From NCBI GenBank assembly GCA_963820775.1, contig CAWGBF010000015.1, forward strand, positions 124,001-188,000: a DNA stretch of 64,000 nt, written 5' to 3'. The stretch is from Roseiarcus sp963820775 (GTDB taxonomy: Bacteria; Pseudomonadota; Alphaproteobacteria; Rhizobiales; Beijerinckiaceae). Below the pieces are notes generated by a model. It was not told the origin of the DNA. It made no database searches and was given only the letters and a program-made list of their open reading frames with translations. The translations under genes were made by a program, and so were the position numbers. Of the stretch, positions 15,992 through 26,726 are shown piece by piece (the first letter of the stretch is position 1; the number at the start of each line of letters is the position of its first letter).

Positions 15992-16107
15992 CCTGAGCGA
16001 AGCGAAGGTCATCCCCGGACGGAGCGAAGCGACGATCCGGGGAACCAACAGAAGGCTGGGCGCCGCGTAGCGTGATCCTCGGGCGAGCGCGAGCGGGACC
16101 CGAGGAT
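15992..16107. repeat. Tandem intergenic palindromes between rpsL and rpsG
   Basis: Two hairpins sit in the 176-base gap. The first is CCCCGGA (16013-16019) with TCCGGGG (16036-16042). The second is ATCCTCGGG (16075-16083) with CCCGAGGAT (16099-16107). GAGCGAAGCGA occurs twice (about 15995 and 16022). They resemble dispersed Rhizobiales-type intergenic repeats and share GATCCGGGGAA with 247-257. Confidence 0.6.
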
Positions 16108-16167
16108 TGAGACAGAAAGAATTTCACGACCGGTTCGCCGGTTCCGAAGAAGAGGGAGAGTTAGGCG

Positions 16168-16638
16168 ATGTCACGCCGACACAGCGCTGAGAAACGCGAC
16201 ATCATTCCGGACGCCAAATTCGGCGACGTGGTGGTGGCGAAGTTCATGAACACGATCATGTACGAGGGCAAGAAGTCGGTCGCCGAGTCGATCGTCTATG
16301 GCGCACTGGACAGCGTCGAGGCGAAGGCGAAGACGGACCCGCTCGCCGTCTTCAAGCAGGCGCTGGAGAACGTCGCGCCGTCGGTCGAGGTTCGTTCGCG
16401 CCGCGTCGGCGGCGCGACCTACCAGGTGCCGGTCGAAGTGCGCACGGATCGCCGGCAGGCGCTGGCGATCCGCTGGATCATTTCCGCCGCGCGCGATCGC
16501 AACGACAAGACCATGGTCGACAGGCTATCGGCCGAACTGCTCGACGCCTCGAACAATCGCGGCGCCGCGGTCAAAAAGCGCGAGGACACCCACCGGATGG
16601 CGGAAGCCAACCGCGCCTTCGCCCACTACCGCTGGTAA
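16168..16638 (+). CDS. rpsG: 30S ribosomal protein S7
   Basis: A 156-residue S7 starting MSRRHSAEKRDIIPDAKFGD after a GAGGGAGAG site. VVAKFMNTIMYEGKKSVAES, ENVAPSVEVRSRRVGGATYQ, VPVEVRTDRRQALAIRWII and the C-terminal MAEANRAFAHYRW are all canonical. S7 nucleates the 30S head and is the usual autoregulator of the str operon. The rpsL-rpsG gap holds two palindromes, which might alter that coupling. Confidence 0.98.
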   Translation: MSRRHSAEKRDIIPDAKFGDVVVAKFMNTIMYEGKKSVAESIVYGALDSVEAKAKTDPLAVFKQALENVAPSVEVRSRRVGGATYQVPVEVRTDRRQALAIRWIISAARDRNDKTMVDRLSAELLDASNNRGAAVKKREDTHRMAEANRAFAHYRW

Positions 16639-16672
16639 GCGGCGGTCGGCGAGGCAATCGGGATCAAGGATC

Positions 16673-18749
<2,077 letters not shown>

Positions 18750-18799
18750 GGCGGCGTTCCGCCTCTTGAGAATGAAGGGCCACGAGAAGGAGTCCGGCC

Positions 18800-19990
18800 A
18801 TGGCCAAGGAAAAGTTTGCGCGTAACAAGCCCCATTGCAACATTGGCACGATCGGCCATGTCGACCATGGCAAGACGTCGTTGACGGCTGCGATCACCAA
18901 GGTTCTGGCGGAGACGGGCGGCGCGACTTACACCGCCTATGATCAGATCGACAAGGCGCCGGAAGAAAAGGCCCGCGGCATCACGATCTCGACCGCGCAT
19001 GTCGAATACGAGACCAAGAAGCGCCATTACGCCCACGTCGATTGCCCCGGCCACGCCGACTATGTGAAGAACATGATCACGGGCGCCGCGCAGATGGACG
19101 GAGCGATCCTCGTCGTCTCGGCCGCCGACGGCCCGATGCCGCAGACGCGCGAGCACATCCTGCTGGCCCGTCAGGTCGGCGTCCCGGCGCTGGTCGTATA
19201 CCTGAACAAGGTCGACATGGTCGACGATCCGGAACTGCTTGAGCTGGTCGAGCTGGAGGTGCGTGAGCTTCTGTCGCGCTACGAATTCCCCGGCGACGAC
19301 ATCCCGATCATCAAAGGGTCGGCGCTGATGGCGCTTGAGAACAAGTCGCCTGAGCAGGGGCACGATTCCATTCTCAAGCTGATGGACGCTGTCGACGCAT
19401 ACATCCCGCAGCCGGAGCGCCCGAAGGATCAGCCGTTCCTGATGCCGGTCGAAGACGTGTTCTCGATCTCGGGTCGCGGCACGGTCGTCACCGGCCGCAT
19501 CGAGCGCGGCATTATCAAGGTCGGCGAAGAAGTCGAGATCGTTGGCCTGCGCGCCACGACGAAGACGACGGTCACCGGCGTCGAAATGTTCCGTAAGCTG
19601 CTCGATCAGGGCGAGGCGGGAGACAATGTCGGCTGCCTGCTGCGTGGCACGAAGCGCGAAGAGGTCGAACGCGGCCAAGTTTTGTGCAAGCCAGGCACGG
19701 TCAAGCCGCACACCAAGTTCAAGGCCGAGGCCTATATCCTCACCAAGGAAGAGGGCGGCCGCCACACGCCGTTCTTCACCAACTATCGACCGCAGTTCTA
19801 TTTCCGCACGACCGACGTGACCGGCATCGTGGAATTGCCGCAGGGCACGGAAATGGTGATGCCCGGCGACAATGTGACGATTGACGTCTCGCTCATCGTT
19901 CCGATCGCGATGGAGGAGAAACTGCGCTTCGCCATCCGCGAGGGCGGCCGAACGGTTGGCTCGGGCGTCGTGGTTTCAATCACCGAGTGA
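18800..19990 (+). CDS. tuf: Elongation factor Tu
   Basis: A complete 396-residue EF-Tu starting MAKEKFARNKPHCNIGTIGH. The GTPase motifs are GHVDHGKTSLT, DCPGHADYVKNM and NKVDMVDD. The domain III region FKAEAYILTKEEGGRHTPFF is also standard. EF-Tu delivers aminoacyl-tRNA to the ribosome. It sits 51 bases after fusA and 69 before rpsJ in the usual order. Many alphaproteobacteria carry a second tuf elsewhere, which this window cannot show. Confidence 0.98.
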   Translation: MAKEKFARNKPHCNIGTIGHVDHGKTSLTAAITKVLAETGGATYTAYDQIDKAPEEKARGITISTAHVEYETKKRHYAHVDCPGHADYVKNMITGAAQMDGAILVVSAADGPMPQTREHILLARQVGVPALVVYLNKVDMVDDPELLELVELEVRELLSRYEFPGDDIPIIKGSALMALENKSPEQGHDSILKLMDAVDAYIPQPERPKDQPFLMPVEDVFSISGRGTVVTGRIERGIIKVGEEVEIVGLRATTKTTVTGVEMFRKLLDQGEAGDNVGCLLRGTKREEVERGQVLCKPGTVKPHTKFKAEAYILTKEEGGRHTPFFTNYRPQFYFRTTDVTGIVELPQGTEMVMPGDNVTIDVSLIVPIAMEEKLRFAIREGGRTVGSGVVVSITE

Positions 19991-20058
19991 GGCGTTGCGG
20001 CCAACAACATCAGGCGGGGCGAACGCTCCGCCGACCCGGGCCGGCAGGGATTTGACAC

Positions 20059-20367
<309 letters not shown>

Positions 20368-20430
20368 GGGGATTTGGCGAGCGTCTTTGAATTGTTTTCT
20401 TCATAAGGCGCTCACGAAGGACAAAGGCCA

Positions 20431-21153
20431 ATGCGTTCAGGCATCATTGCAAAGAAACTGGGCATGTCCCGCGTCTTCACCGACGCAGGGGATCACGTGC
20501 CGGTTACGGTCCTCCAGGTCGAGAGCTGTCAAGTGGTCGCGCATCGCACCCAGGAGAAGAACGGCTATACCGCGCTCCAGCTTGGCGTCGGCAAGGCCAA
20601 GGTGAAGAACGTGTCGAAGGCCGAGCGCGGCCGCTTCGCCGTCGCCCATGTCGAGCCGAAGATGCGGCTCGCTGAGTTCCGGGTCGAAGAGGACAAGATG
20701 ATCCCGGTCGGAGCGGAGATCACCGCCGACCACTTCGCCGTCGGGCAATATGTCGATGTCACCGGCGTGACGATCGGCAAGGGATTCGCGGGACCGATGA
20801 AGCGCTGGAACTTCGGCGGTCTGCGCGCCACCCATGGCGTGTCGATCTCGCATCGTTCGCACGGGTCCACCGGCGGTCGCCAGGATCCGGGTAAGACCTG
20901 GAAGAACAAGAAGATGGCCGGGCATATGGGAACGGATCGCGTGACGACGCAGAACCTTCGCGTCGTGCGCACGGACCCCGAGCGCGGCCTCATTCTGGTC
21001 GAGGGCGCGGTGCCGGGGCACGCCGGAGGATGGATCGCGGTGCGCGACGCGGTGAAGAAGCCGTTGCCGAAGGATGCGCCGCTGCCCGGCAAGTTCCGTG
21101 TTCAGTCCGAAGGGGGCGCCGCCCCCTCGGCCGAAACGGCGAAGGGAGAGTGA
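20431..21153 (+). CDS. rplC: 50S ribosomal protein L3
   Basis: A 240-residue L3 beginning MRSGIIAKKLGMSRVFTDAG. The central extended loop, FGGLRATHGVSISHRSHGST followed by GGRQDPGKTWKNKKMAGHMG, reaches the peptidyl transferase centre and contains the conserved Gln that is methylated by PrmB in some bacteria. The C-terminal tail (PGKFRVQSEGGAAPSAETAKGE) extends beyond the E. coli protein, as is usual in alphaproteobacteria. Confidence 0.97.
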   Translation: MRSGIIAKKLGMSRVFTDAGDHVPVTVLQVESCQVVAHRTQEKNGYTALQLGVGKAKVKNVSKAERGRFAVAHVEPKMRLAEFRVEEDKMIPVGAEITADHFAVGQYVDVTGVTIGKGFAGPMKRWNFGGLRATHGVSISHRSHGSTGGRQDPGKTWKNKKMAGHMGTDRVTTQNLRVVRTDPERGLILVEGAVPGHAGGWIAVRDAVKKPLPKDAPLPGKFRVQSEGGAAPSAETAKGE

Positions 21154-21157
21154 CGCC

Positions 21158-21778
21158 ATGAAGTTCGACATGACGTCGATCGACGGCTCGTCCGCCGGCT
21201 CGCTGGAGCTCAGCGACGCCGTATTCGGCCTTGAGCCGCGCGCCGATCTGATTGCGCGCATGGTGCGCTGGCAGCTCGCCAAGCGTCAGGCCGGCACGCA
21301 CCAGACGCTGGGGCGCGCCGATATCCACCGCACCGGCAAGAAGATGTACAAGCAGAAGGGCACCGGCGGCGCCCGTCACGGCTCGGCCCGCGTGCCGCAG
21401 TTCCGCGGCGGCGGACGCGCCATGGGTCCGGTCGTGCGCAGCCATGCGCATGACTTGCCGAAGAAAGTGCGGGCGCTGGCGCTGCGGCACGCGCTCTCAG
21501 CCAAGGTCCGCGCCGGCGGCCTCGTGGTGTGGGAAAACGCTCAGATCGAAGAGGGTAAGACAAAGTTGTTGCGCGCGTCGTTCGAAAAGACGGCGCTCAA
21601 GAATGCGCTCATTATCGATGGCGCCGAGCCGCAGACGAAGTTCGCGGCCGCGGCCCGCAACCTGCCGGAGATCGACGTCCTGCCGATCCAGGGCGTCAAT
21701 GTCTACGACATCATGCGGCGCGAGAAGCTGGTCTTGACCAGGGCCGCAGTTGAGGCGCTGGAGGCGCGGTTCAAATGA
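21158..21778 (+). CDS. rplD: 50S ribosomal protein L4
   Basis: A 206-residue L4 whose ATG (21158) follows the rplC stop by 4 bases and a GGGAG site. KMYKQKGTGGARHGSARVPQ and FRGGGRAMGPVVRSHAHDLP are the exit-tunnel loop and KALALRHALS-type helix region typical of L4. In gammaproteobacteria L4 represses the S10 operon; no equivalent leader is evident here. The last bases overlap the rplW start (ATGA). Confidence 0.97.
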   Translation: MKFDMTSIDGSSAGSLELSDAVFGLEPRADLIARMVRWQLAKRQAGTHQTLGRADIHRTGKKMYKQKGTGGARHGSARVPQFRGGGRAMGPVVRSHAHDLPKKVRALALRHALSAKVRAGGLVVWENAQIEEGKTKLLRASFEKTALKNALIIDGAEPQTKFAAAARNLPEIDVLPIQGVNVYDIMRREKLVLTRAAVEALEARFK

Positions 21779-22071
21779 TCAAGGACGTGCGCCACTACGA
21801 CGCGATCGTCGCGCCCGTGATCACGGAGAAAGCGACGCTCGCCTCCGAGAGCAACCAGTTCGTGTTCAAGGTCGCCCGCAACGCGACCAAGCCGCAGATC
21901 AAGGCGGCGATCGAACAATTGTTCGACGTCAAGGTGACGGCGGTCAATACGCTGCTGCGCAAAGGCAAGAACAAGGCGTTCCGGGGCGTACGCGGACGCC
22001 AGCAGGACATGAAGAAGGCGATCGTCACGCTTGCCGACGGCTATCGCATCGACATGACCACCGGTCTGTGA
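21775..22071 (+). CDS. rplW: 50S ribosomal protein L23
   Basis: A 98-residue L23 starting MIKDVRHYDAIVAPVITEKA; its ATG overlaps the rplD stop by four bases. NQFVFKVARNATKPQIKAAI and the basic loop KGKNKAFRGVRGRQQDMKKA match the family. L23 lies at the polypeptide exit and docks trigger factor and SRP. The gap to rplB is 12 bases. Confidence 0.97.
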   Translation: MIKDVRHYDAIVAPVITEKATLASESNQFVFKVARNATKPQIKAAIEQLFDVKVTAVNTLLRKGKNKAFRGVRGRQQDMKKAIVTLADGYRIDMTTGL

Positions 22072-22083
22072 GGAGCGACAGTC

Positions 22084-22923
22084 ATGGCGCTTAAAAAATA
22101 TAACCCCACGACCCCGAGCCTTCGACAGCTCGTCATCGTCGACCGCAGCGAGCTCCACAAGGGCAAGCCGGTCAAGGCGCTGACGGTCGGCAAGTCCGAA
22201 AAGGGCGGTCGCAACAACGCCGGCCGGGTCACTGTGCGTTTCCGCGGCGGCGGTCACAAGCAGACCTATCGCATCGTCGACTTCAAGCGACGGAAGCTCG
22301 ATGTCGCGGCCAAGGTCGAGCGGCTGGAATACGATCCCAACCGCACGAGCTTCATCGCGCTGATCAAATATCCTGACGGCGAGCAGGCCTACATCATCGC
22401 GCCTCAGCGCCTCTCGATCGGCGACGAAGTGATCGCCGGCGTCCAGGTCGACGTGAAGCCCGGCAATGCGATGCCGCTCGCCAATATTCCCGTGGGCACG
22501 ATCGTCCACAATGTCGAGATGAAGATCGGCAAGGGCGGCGCGATCGCTCGCTCCGCCGGCACGTACGCCCAGATCGTCAGCCGCGACCAGGGGTATGTTT
22601 CGCTGCGCCTGAGCTCCGGCGAGCAGCGGCTCATTCACGGCCAGTGCTTCGCCTCGATCGGCGCGGTGTCGAATCCGGATCATATGAACGCTTCGCTGGG
22701 CAAGGCCGGACGCAACCGCTGGCTCGGACGTCGCCCGCACAACCGCGGCGTCACCATGAACCCGGTCGACCATCCGCACGGCGGCGGCGAAGGGCGAACC
22801 TCGGGCGGCCGGCATCCCGTGAGCCCGTGGGGCAAGCCGACCAAGGGCAAGAAGACCCGTTCGAATAAGGTGACGGACAAGTTCATCGTTGCATCGCGCC
22901 ATGTGCGCAAGAAGAGAGGCTGA
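22084..22923 (+). CDS. rplB: 50S ribosomal protein L2
   Basis: A 279-residue L2: MALKKYNPTTPSLRQLVIVD at the start, GGRNNAGRVTVRFRGGGHKQ for RNA binding, and VTMNPVDHPHGGGEGRTSGG near the end. The last contains the invariant His required for peptidyl transfer. Length and motifs are normal. It lies in the tight rplW-rplB-rpsS run. Confidence 0.98.
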   Translation: MALKKYNPTTPSLRQLVIVDRSELHKGKPVKALTVGKSEKGGRNNAGRVTVRFRGGGHKQTYRIVDFKRRKLDVAAKVERLEYDPNRTSFIALIKYPDGEQAYIIAPQRLSIGDEVIAGVQVDVKPGNAMPLANIPVGTIVHNVEMKIGKGGAIARSAGTYAQIVSRDQGYVSLRLSSGEQRLIHGQCFASIGAVSNPDHMNASLGKAGRNRWLGRRPHNRGVTMNPVDHPHGGGEGRTSGGRHPVSPWGKPTKGKKTRSNKVTDKFIVASRHVRKKRG

Positions 22924-22926
22924 GCC

Positions 22927-23205
22927 ATGACGCGATCGATCTGGAAGGGTCCGTTCGTGGACGGTTATATGCTGAGGAAGGCTGACGTTGCGCGTGGCTC
23001 CGGCCGCTCCGATATCATCAAGATTTGGAGCAGGCGCTCGACGATCCTGCCTCAGTTCGTGGGTCTGACGTTCGGCGTCTACAACGGCCACAAGCACATT
23101 CCGGTGCTGGTGTCGGAGGAGATGATCGGCCACAAGTTCGGCGAATTCGCCCCGACCCGCACGTTTCACGGCCATTCCGCCGACAAGAAGGCCAAGAGGG
23201 CCTAG
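22927..23205 (+). CDS. rpsS: 30S ribosomal protein S19
   Basis: A 92-residue S19 starting three bases after rplB. It begins MTRSIWKGPFVDGYMLRKAD and carries IKIWSRRSTILPQFVGLTFG and KHIPVLVSEEMIGHKFGEFA. It binds the 30S head beside S13. Its partner S13 gene (rpsM) is not in this window, although it would normally lie a few kilobases downstream. Confidence 0.98.
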   Translation: MTRSIWKGPFVDGYMLRKADVARGSGRSDIIKIWSRRSTILPQFVGLTFGVYNGHKHIPVLVSEEMIGHKFGEFAPTRTFHGHSADKKAKRA

Positions 23206-23211
23206 CCGCCG

Positions 23212-23604
23212 ATGTCAAAACCGTCCAACCCACGCCGTCAGGCGGAGAACGAAGCCAAGGCGACAACGCGCATGCTGCGCGTGAGCCCGCAGAAGCTCAA
23301 CCTTCTCGCCCAGCTCATCCGGGGCAAGAAGGTCGCGACCGCGCTCGCCGATCTCGAATTCTCCAACAAGAGGATCTCGGTCGAGGTCAAAAAGACCCTC
23401 GAATCCGCGATCGCCAACGCCGAGAACAACCATGATCTCGACGTCGACGATCTGGTTGTCGCCCAAGCCTGGGTCGGCAAGGACATGGTGCTCAAGCGCT
23501 TCAGTCCCCGTGCGCGCGGCCGCGCCGGGCGGATCGAAAAGCCCTTCGCGAACATCACCATCATTGTGCGGGAAGTCGCCGCCGCCGCCGTCAAGGCCGC
23601 TTAG
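23212..23604 (+). CDS. rplV: 50S ribosomal protein L22
   Basis: A 130-residue L22. ATTRMLRVSPQKLNLLAQLI and RGKKVATALADLEFSNKRIS open the globular domain. KRFSPRARGRAGRIEKPFAN is the beta-hairpin lining the exit tunnel, where macrolide-resistance changes occur; it looks wild type. The N-terminus is about 15 residues longer than in E. coli (MSKPSNPRRQAENEA), a common alphaproteobacterial feature. Confidence 0.97.
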   Translation: MSKPSNPRRQAENEAKATTRMLRVSPQKLNLLAQLIRGKKVATALADLEFSNKRISVEVKKTLESAIANAENNHDLDVDDLVVAQAWVGKDMVLKRFSPRARGRAGRIEKPFANITIIVREVAAAAVKAA

Positions 23605-23615
23605 AGAGAGTTGAG

Positions 23616-24338
23616 ATGGGACAGAAAATCAATCCGATCGGGCTGCGCCTCGGCGTCAACCGGACCTGGGATTCGCGCTGGTACTCCAGCAAGGGCGAAT
23701 ACGGGAAGCTGTTGCACGAGGACATGAAGATCCGCGAGTCGCTGACCAAGGGTCTCAAGCAGGCGGCGATCTCGAAGATCGTCATCGAGCGCCCGCACAA
23801 GAAGGCGCGCATCAACATTCACTCCGCCCGTCCCGGCGTGGTCATCGGCAAGAAGGGCGCCGACATCGAGAAGCTGCGCAAGCAGGTCGCCAAGCTGACG
23901 ACCTCGGAAGTGGCGATCAACATCGTTGAAGTCCGCAAGCCGGAAATCGACGCCACCCTGGTCGCCGAATCCATCGCTCAGCAGCTCGAGCGCCGGGTGG
24001 CGTTCCGCCGGGCGATGAAACGCGCGGTGCAGTCGGCGATGCGCCTCGGCGCCGAGGGCATCCGCATCAATTGCTCGGGCCGGCTGGGCGGCGCGGAAAT
24101 CGCGCGTCTCGAATGGTATCGCGAGGGTCGCGTGCCGCTGCACACCCTGCGCGCCGACGTCGATTATGGCGTCGCCACCGCGCACACCGCCTATGGCACT
24201 TGCGGGATCAAGGTTTGGATCTTCAAGGGCGAGATCCTCGAGCACGATCCCATGGCCCAGGACAAGCGCCTGGCCGAGGCCGACCATTCCTCCACCCATC
24301 GTCCGCGCCGCGAACCGCGCGAGCGCGAAGCCGTCTGA
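23616..24338 (+). CDS. rpsC: 30S ribosomal protein S3
   Basis: A 240-residue S3: MGQKINPIGLRLGVNRTWDS, the KH-domain GXXG loop within RPGVVIGKKGADIEKLRKQV, and the C-terminal domain GIRINCSGRLGGAEIARLEW. The tail (HRPRREPREREAV) is Arg/Glu rich. S3 lines the mRNA entry tunnel and contributes to helicase activity. Spacing to rplV is 11 bases. Confidence 0.98.
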   Translation: MGQKINPIGLRLGVNRTWDSRWYSSKGEYGKLLHEDMKIRESLTKGLKQAAISKIVIERPHKKARINIHSARPGVVIGKKGADIEKLRKQVAKLTTSEVAINIVEVRKPEIDATLVAESIAQQLERRVAFRRAMKRAVQSAMRLGAEGIRINCSGRLGGAEIARLEWYREGRVPLHTLRADVDYGVATAHTAYGTCGIKVWIFKGEILEHDPMAQDKRLAEADHSSTHRPRREPREREAV

Positions 24339-24365
24339 CGGGCGCGCAGCCGGGAGTACGCCATC

Positions 24366-24779
24366 ATGATGCAGCCTAAGAAAACCAAGTTCCGCAAAGC
24401 CTTCAAGGGCCGCATTCACGGCAATGCGAAGGGCGGGTTCGCGCTCAATTTCGGCGAGTTCGGGCTCAAGGCGATGGAGCCGGAGCGCGTCACCGCGCGT
24501 CAGATCGAGGCCGCCCGCCGCGCGCTGACCCGGCACATGAAACGCGCCGGCCGCGTCTGGATCCGTGTGTTCCCGGACGTGCCAGTGTCGAAGAAGCCGA
24601 TCGAGGTGCGCATGGGCAAGGGCAAGGGCGCGCCGGAATTTTGGGTGGCGCGCGTTGCGCCCGGCCGCATCATGTTCGAGGTCGACGGCGTGCCGGAGCC
24701 GATCGCGCGCGAGGCGTTCGCGCTCGCGGCGGCGAAGCTGCCGATCAGGACTCGCTTCATTCAGCGCATTGCGGAATAG
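24366..24779 (+). CDS. rplP: 50S ribosomal protein L16
   Basis: A 137-residue L16 starting MMQPKKTKFRKAFKGRIHGN, with TARQIEAARRALTRHMKRAG, IRVFPDVPVSKKPIEVRMGK and GKGAPEFWVARVAPGRIMFE. The second Met (24369) is an equally possible start. L16 helps position tRNA in the A site. It lies 14 bases before rpmC. Confidence 0.97.
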   Translation: MMQPKKTKFRKAFKGRIHGNAKGGFALNFGEFGLKAMEPERVTARQIEAARRALTRHMKRAGRVWIRVFPDVPVSKKPIEVRMGKGKGAPEFWVARVAPGRIMFEVDGVPEPIAREAFALAAAKLPIRTRFIQRIAE

Positions 24780-24793
24780 GAGGCGCTTGAGCC

Positions 24794-25012
24794 ATGAAAA
24801 CGACCAGCCGTCTTTCCGACATTCGCGTCATGACCGAGGATCAGCTCAACGACGAGACGCTCAAGCTGAAGAAGGAGCGGTTCAACCTGCGCTTTCAGAA
24901 GGCGAGCGGGCAATTGCAGGACACCGCGCGGGTGCGCGTCGTGCGCCGTGATATCGCCCGCGTCATGACCGTCGCCGCCCAGAGGCGCGCCGCCGCGAAG
25001 GCCAAGGACTAA
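24794..25012 (+). CDS. rpmC: 50S ribosomal protein L29
   Basis: A 72-residue helical hairpin protein: MKTTSRLSDIRVMTEDQLND, LKLKKERFNLRFQKASGQLQ and RVRVVRRDIARVMTVAAQRR. L29 neighbours L23 at the exit tunnel. It is a few residues longer than the E. coli protein at its Ala/Lys tail. The rpsQ start follows four bases later. Confidence 0.96.
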   Translation: MKTTSRLSDIRVMTEDQLNDETLKLKKERFNLRFQKASGQLQDTARVRVVRRDIARVMTVAAQRRAAAKAKD

Positions 25013-25016
25013 ACTC

Positions 25017-25262
25017 ATGCCGAAGAGAATTTTGCAGGGCGTCGTCGTCAGCGACAAGCAGGAAAAAACGCTTGTGGTGAAGGTCGAGCGTCGATTCACC
25101 CACCCGCTGTTGAAGAAGACCGTGCGCCGGTCGAAGAACTACCACGCGCATGTTGAAAACAAGACCCAGAAGGTCGGCGACACCGTCTCTATCGAGGAGA
25201 CGCGGCCGATCTCGAAGCTCAAGCGCTGGATCGTCGTCGGCGAGACGGCGCCCAAGGCGTAA
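25017..25262 (+). CDS. rpsQ: 30S ribosomal protein S17
   Basis: An 81-residue OB-fold protein: MPKRILQGVVVSDKQEKTLV, ERRFTHPLLKKTVRRSKNYH and GDTVSIEETRPISKLKRWIV, the latter matching the family signature. It binds 16S helices 7 and 11. It closes the rpmC-rpsQ pair, and 20 bases separate it from rplN. Confidence 0.97.
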   Translation: MPKRILQGVVVSDKQEKTLVVKVERRFTHPLLKKTVRRSKNYHAHVENKTQKVGDTVSIEETRPISKLKRWIVVGETAPKA

Positions 25263-25282
25263 TTTAAAGAGGCGGCTAGGCC

Positions 25283-25651
25283 ATGATACAGATGCAGACC
25301 AATCTTGAGGTCGCCGACAATTCGGGCGCGCGGCGCGTGATGTGCATCAAGGTTTTGGGCGGTTCAAAGCGCCGTTACGCCTCGATCGGCGACATCATCG
25401 TCGTTTCGATCAAGGAGGCGATCCCGCGCGGCCGCGTCAAGAAGGGCGACGTGATGAAGGCGGTGGTCGTGCGCACCGCCAAGGACATTCGCCGCTCCGA
25501 CGGGTCTGTGATCCGGTTCGATTCGAACGCGGCGGTGCTGATCAACAATCAGTCCGAACCGGTCGGCACCCGTATCTTTGGGCCGGTGCCGCGCGAGCTC
25601 AGGGCCAAGAATCATGTGAAGATCATCTCGCTCGCGCCGGAGGTGCTCTGA
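25283..25651 (+). CDS. rplN: 50S ribosomal protein L14
   Basis: A 122-residue L14, the standard length: MIQMQTNLEVADNSGARRVM, RYASIGDIIVVSIKEAIPRG and RFDSNAAVLINNQSEPVGTR. It forms intersubunit bridges and is the binding site of RsfS in other bacteria. It is the conventional first gene of the spc operon; its stop overlaps the rplX start by one base (TGATG). Confidence 0.98.
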   Translation: MIQMQTNLEVADNSGARRVMCIKVLGGSKRRYASIGDIIVVSIKEAIPRGRVKKGDVMKAVVVRTAKDIRRSDGSVIRFDSNAAVLINNQSEPVGTRIFGPVPRELRAKNHVKIISLAPEVL

Positions 25652-25968
25652 TGGCCGCAAAGATCAAGAAGGGCGACCGGGTGATCGTCACGGCGGGGCG
25701 TGACAAGGGCAAGCGGGGCGAGGTTCGCCAGGTTATGCCGGAGGATGGTCGCGCGATTGTCGCCGGCGTCAATCTCGTGCGTCGCCATACGCGCCAGACG
25801 GCGCAAAGCGAAGGCGGGATCATCACCAAGGAATCGACGATCCATCTGTCGAACCTGGCGATTCTCGATCCCAAGACGGGTAAGCCGACGCGTGTCGGTT
25901 TCAAAATTCTCGACGATGGCCGGAAGGTGCGCGTCGCCAAGGGTTCCGGAGACTTGATCGATGGCTGA
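25651..25968 (+). CDS. rplX: 50S ribosomal protein L24
   Basis: A 105-residue KOW-domain protein: KIKKGDRVIVTAGRDKGKRG is the KOW motif, followed by AGVNLVRRHTRQTAQSEGGI and ITKESTIHLSNLAILDPKTG. It initiates 50S assembly. Its last eight bases overlap the rplE start, so it is coupled at both ends. Confidence 0.97.
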   Translation: MAAKIKKGDRVIVTAGRDKGKRGEVRQVMPEDGRAIVAGVNLVRRHTRQTAQSEGGIITKESTIHLSNLAILDPKTGKPTRVGFKILDDGRKVRVAKGSGDLIDG

Positions 25969-26686
25969 GACGAAGGGCGGAAAAGGCGACAAGAGCGCCA
26001 AGCCCGGTAAGACCGACAAGCCGGCCGCCAAGGGCGTAAAGCCGGAGGCGCCTTCGAGCTTGAAGGAGGCCAAGGCCAAGTCGCGCAGGGAAGCCGGCGC
26101 CGAGGTCGCTTCGGCCGGCGCGGCGAAGGCCGCGCCGAAGGACTATGTCGCGCGGCTCAAAAGGCTTTATCGGGACGAGATCGTGCCCAAGCTCACGGAG
26201 GAGTTTGGCTACAAGAACCCGCTCGAGGTGCCGCGGCTCGACAAGATCGTGCTCAACATGGGCGTTGGCGAAGCGGTCAACGACACTAAGAAGGTGACCT
26301 CCGCCGCCGCGGACCTCGCGCTGATCGCCGGGCAGAAGGCGGTTGTCACCAGGGCCCGCAAGGCGATCTCGACCTTCAAGGTGCGCGAGAACATGCCGAT
26401 TGGCGCCAAGGTGACGTTGCGCCGGACCCGGATGTACGAGTTTCTTGATCGTCTGGTGACGGTCGCGCTGCCGCGCGTGCGCGATTTCCGCGGTCTCGAT
26501 CCCAAGTCGTTCGACGGACGCGGCAATTACGCGCTTGGCGTCAAGGAGCACATCATTTTTCCCGAAATCGACTACGACAAGGCCGAGGCCCAGCTGGGTC
26601 TCGACATCGTGGTCTGCACGACAGCCAAGACCGACGTGGAAGCGCAGGCCTTGCTGAAGGCGTTTAACTTCCCCTTCCGGCAGTGA
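25961..26686 (+). CDS. rplE: 50S ribosomal protein L5 with N-terminal Lys/Ala-rich extension
   Basis: 241 residues, against about 180 in most bacteria. The extra N-terminal 57 residues (MAETKGGKGDKSAKPGKTDK and onward) are low-complexity Lys/Ala/Gly/Pro. The canonical L5 then begins at YVARLKRLYRDEIVPKLTEE with VPRLDKIVLNMGVGEAVNDT and VTLRRTRMYEFLDRLVTVAL. The extension is real coding sequence in that the ATG (25961) overlaps rplX and no better internal start with a ribosome-binding site is seen near YVARL. L5 binds 5S rRNA and contacts P-site tRNA; what the extension does is unknown. Confidence 0.93.
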   Translation: MAETKGGKGDKSAKPGKTDKPAAKGVKPEAPSSLKEAKAKSRREAGAEVASAGAAKAAPKDYVARLKRLYRDEIVPKLTEEFGYKNPLEVPRLDKIVLNMGVGEAVNDTKKVTSAAADLALIAGQKAVVTRARKAISTFKVRENMPIGAKVTLRRTRMYEFLDRLVTVALPRVRDFRGLDPKSFDGRGNYALGVKEHIIFPEIDYDKAEAQLGLDIVVCTTAKTDVEAQALLKAFNFPFRQ

Positions 26687-26726
26687 GCCTGGTTTAGCGC
26701 TCAGACGCGGAAAATGGAGCCGACGA

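Noticed and set aside
21703..23175. 490-codon minus-strand frame across rplW-rplB-rpsS
   Set aside because: It crosses three conserved ribosomal genes antisense, with no recognisable protein features.
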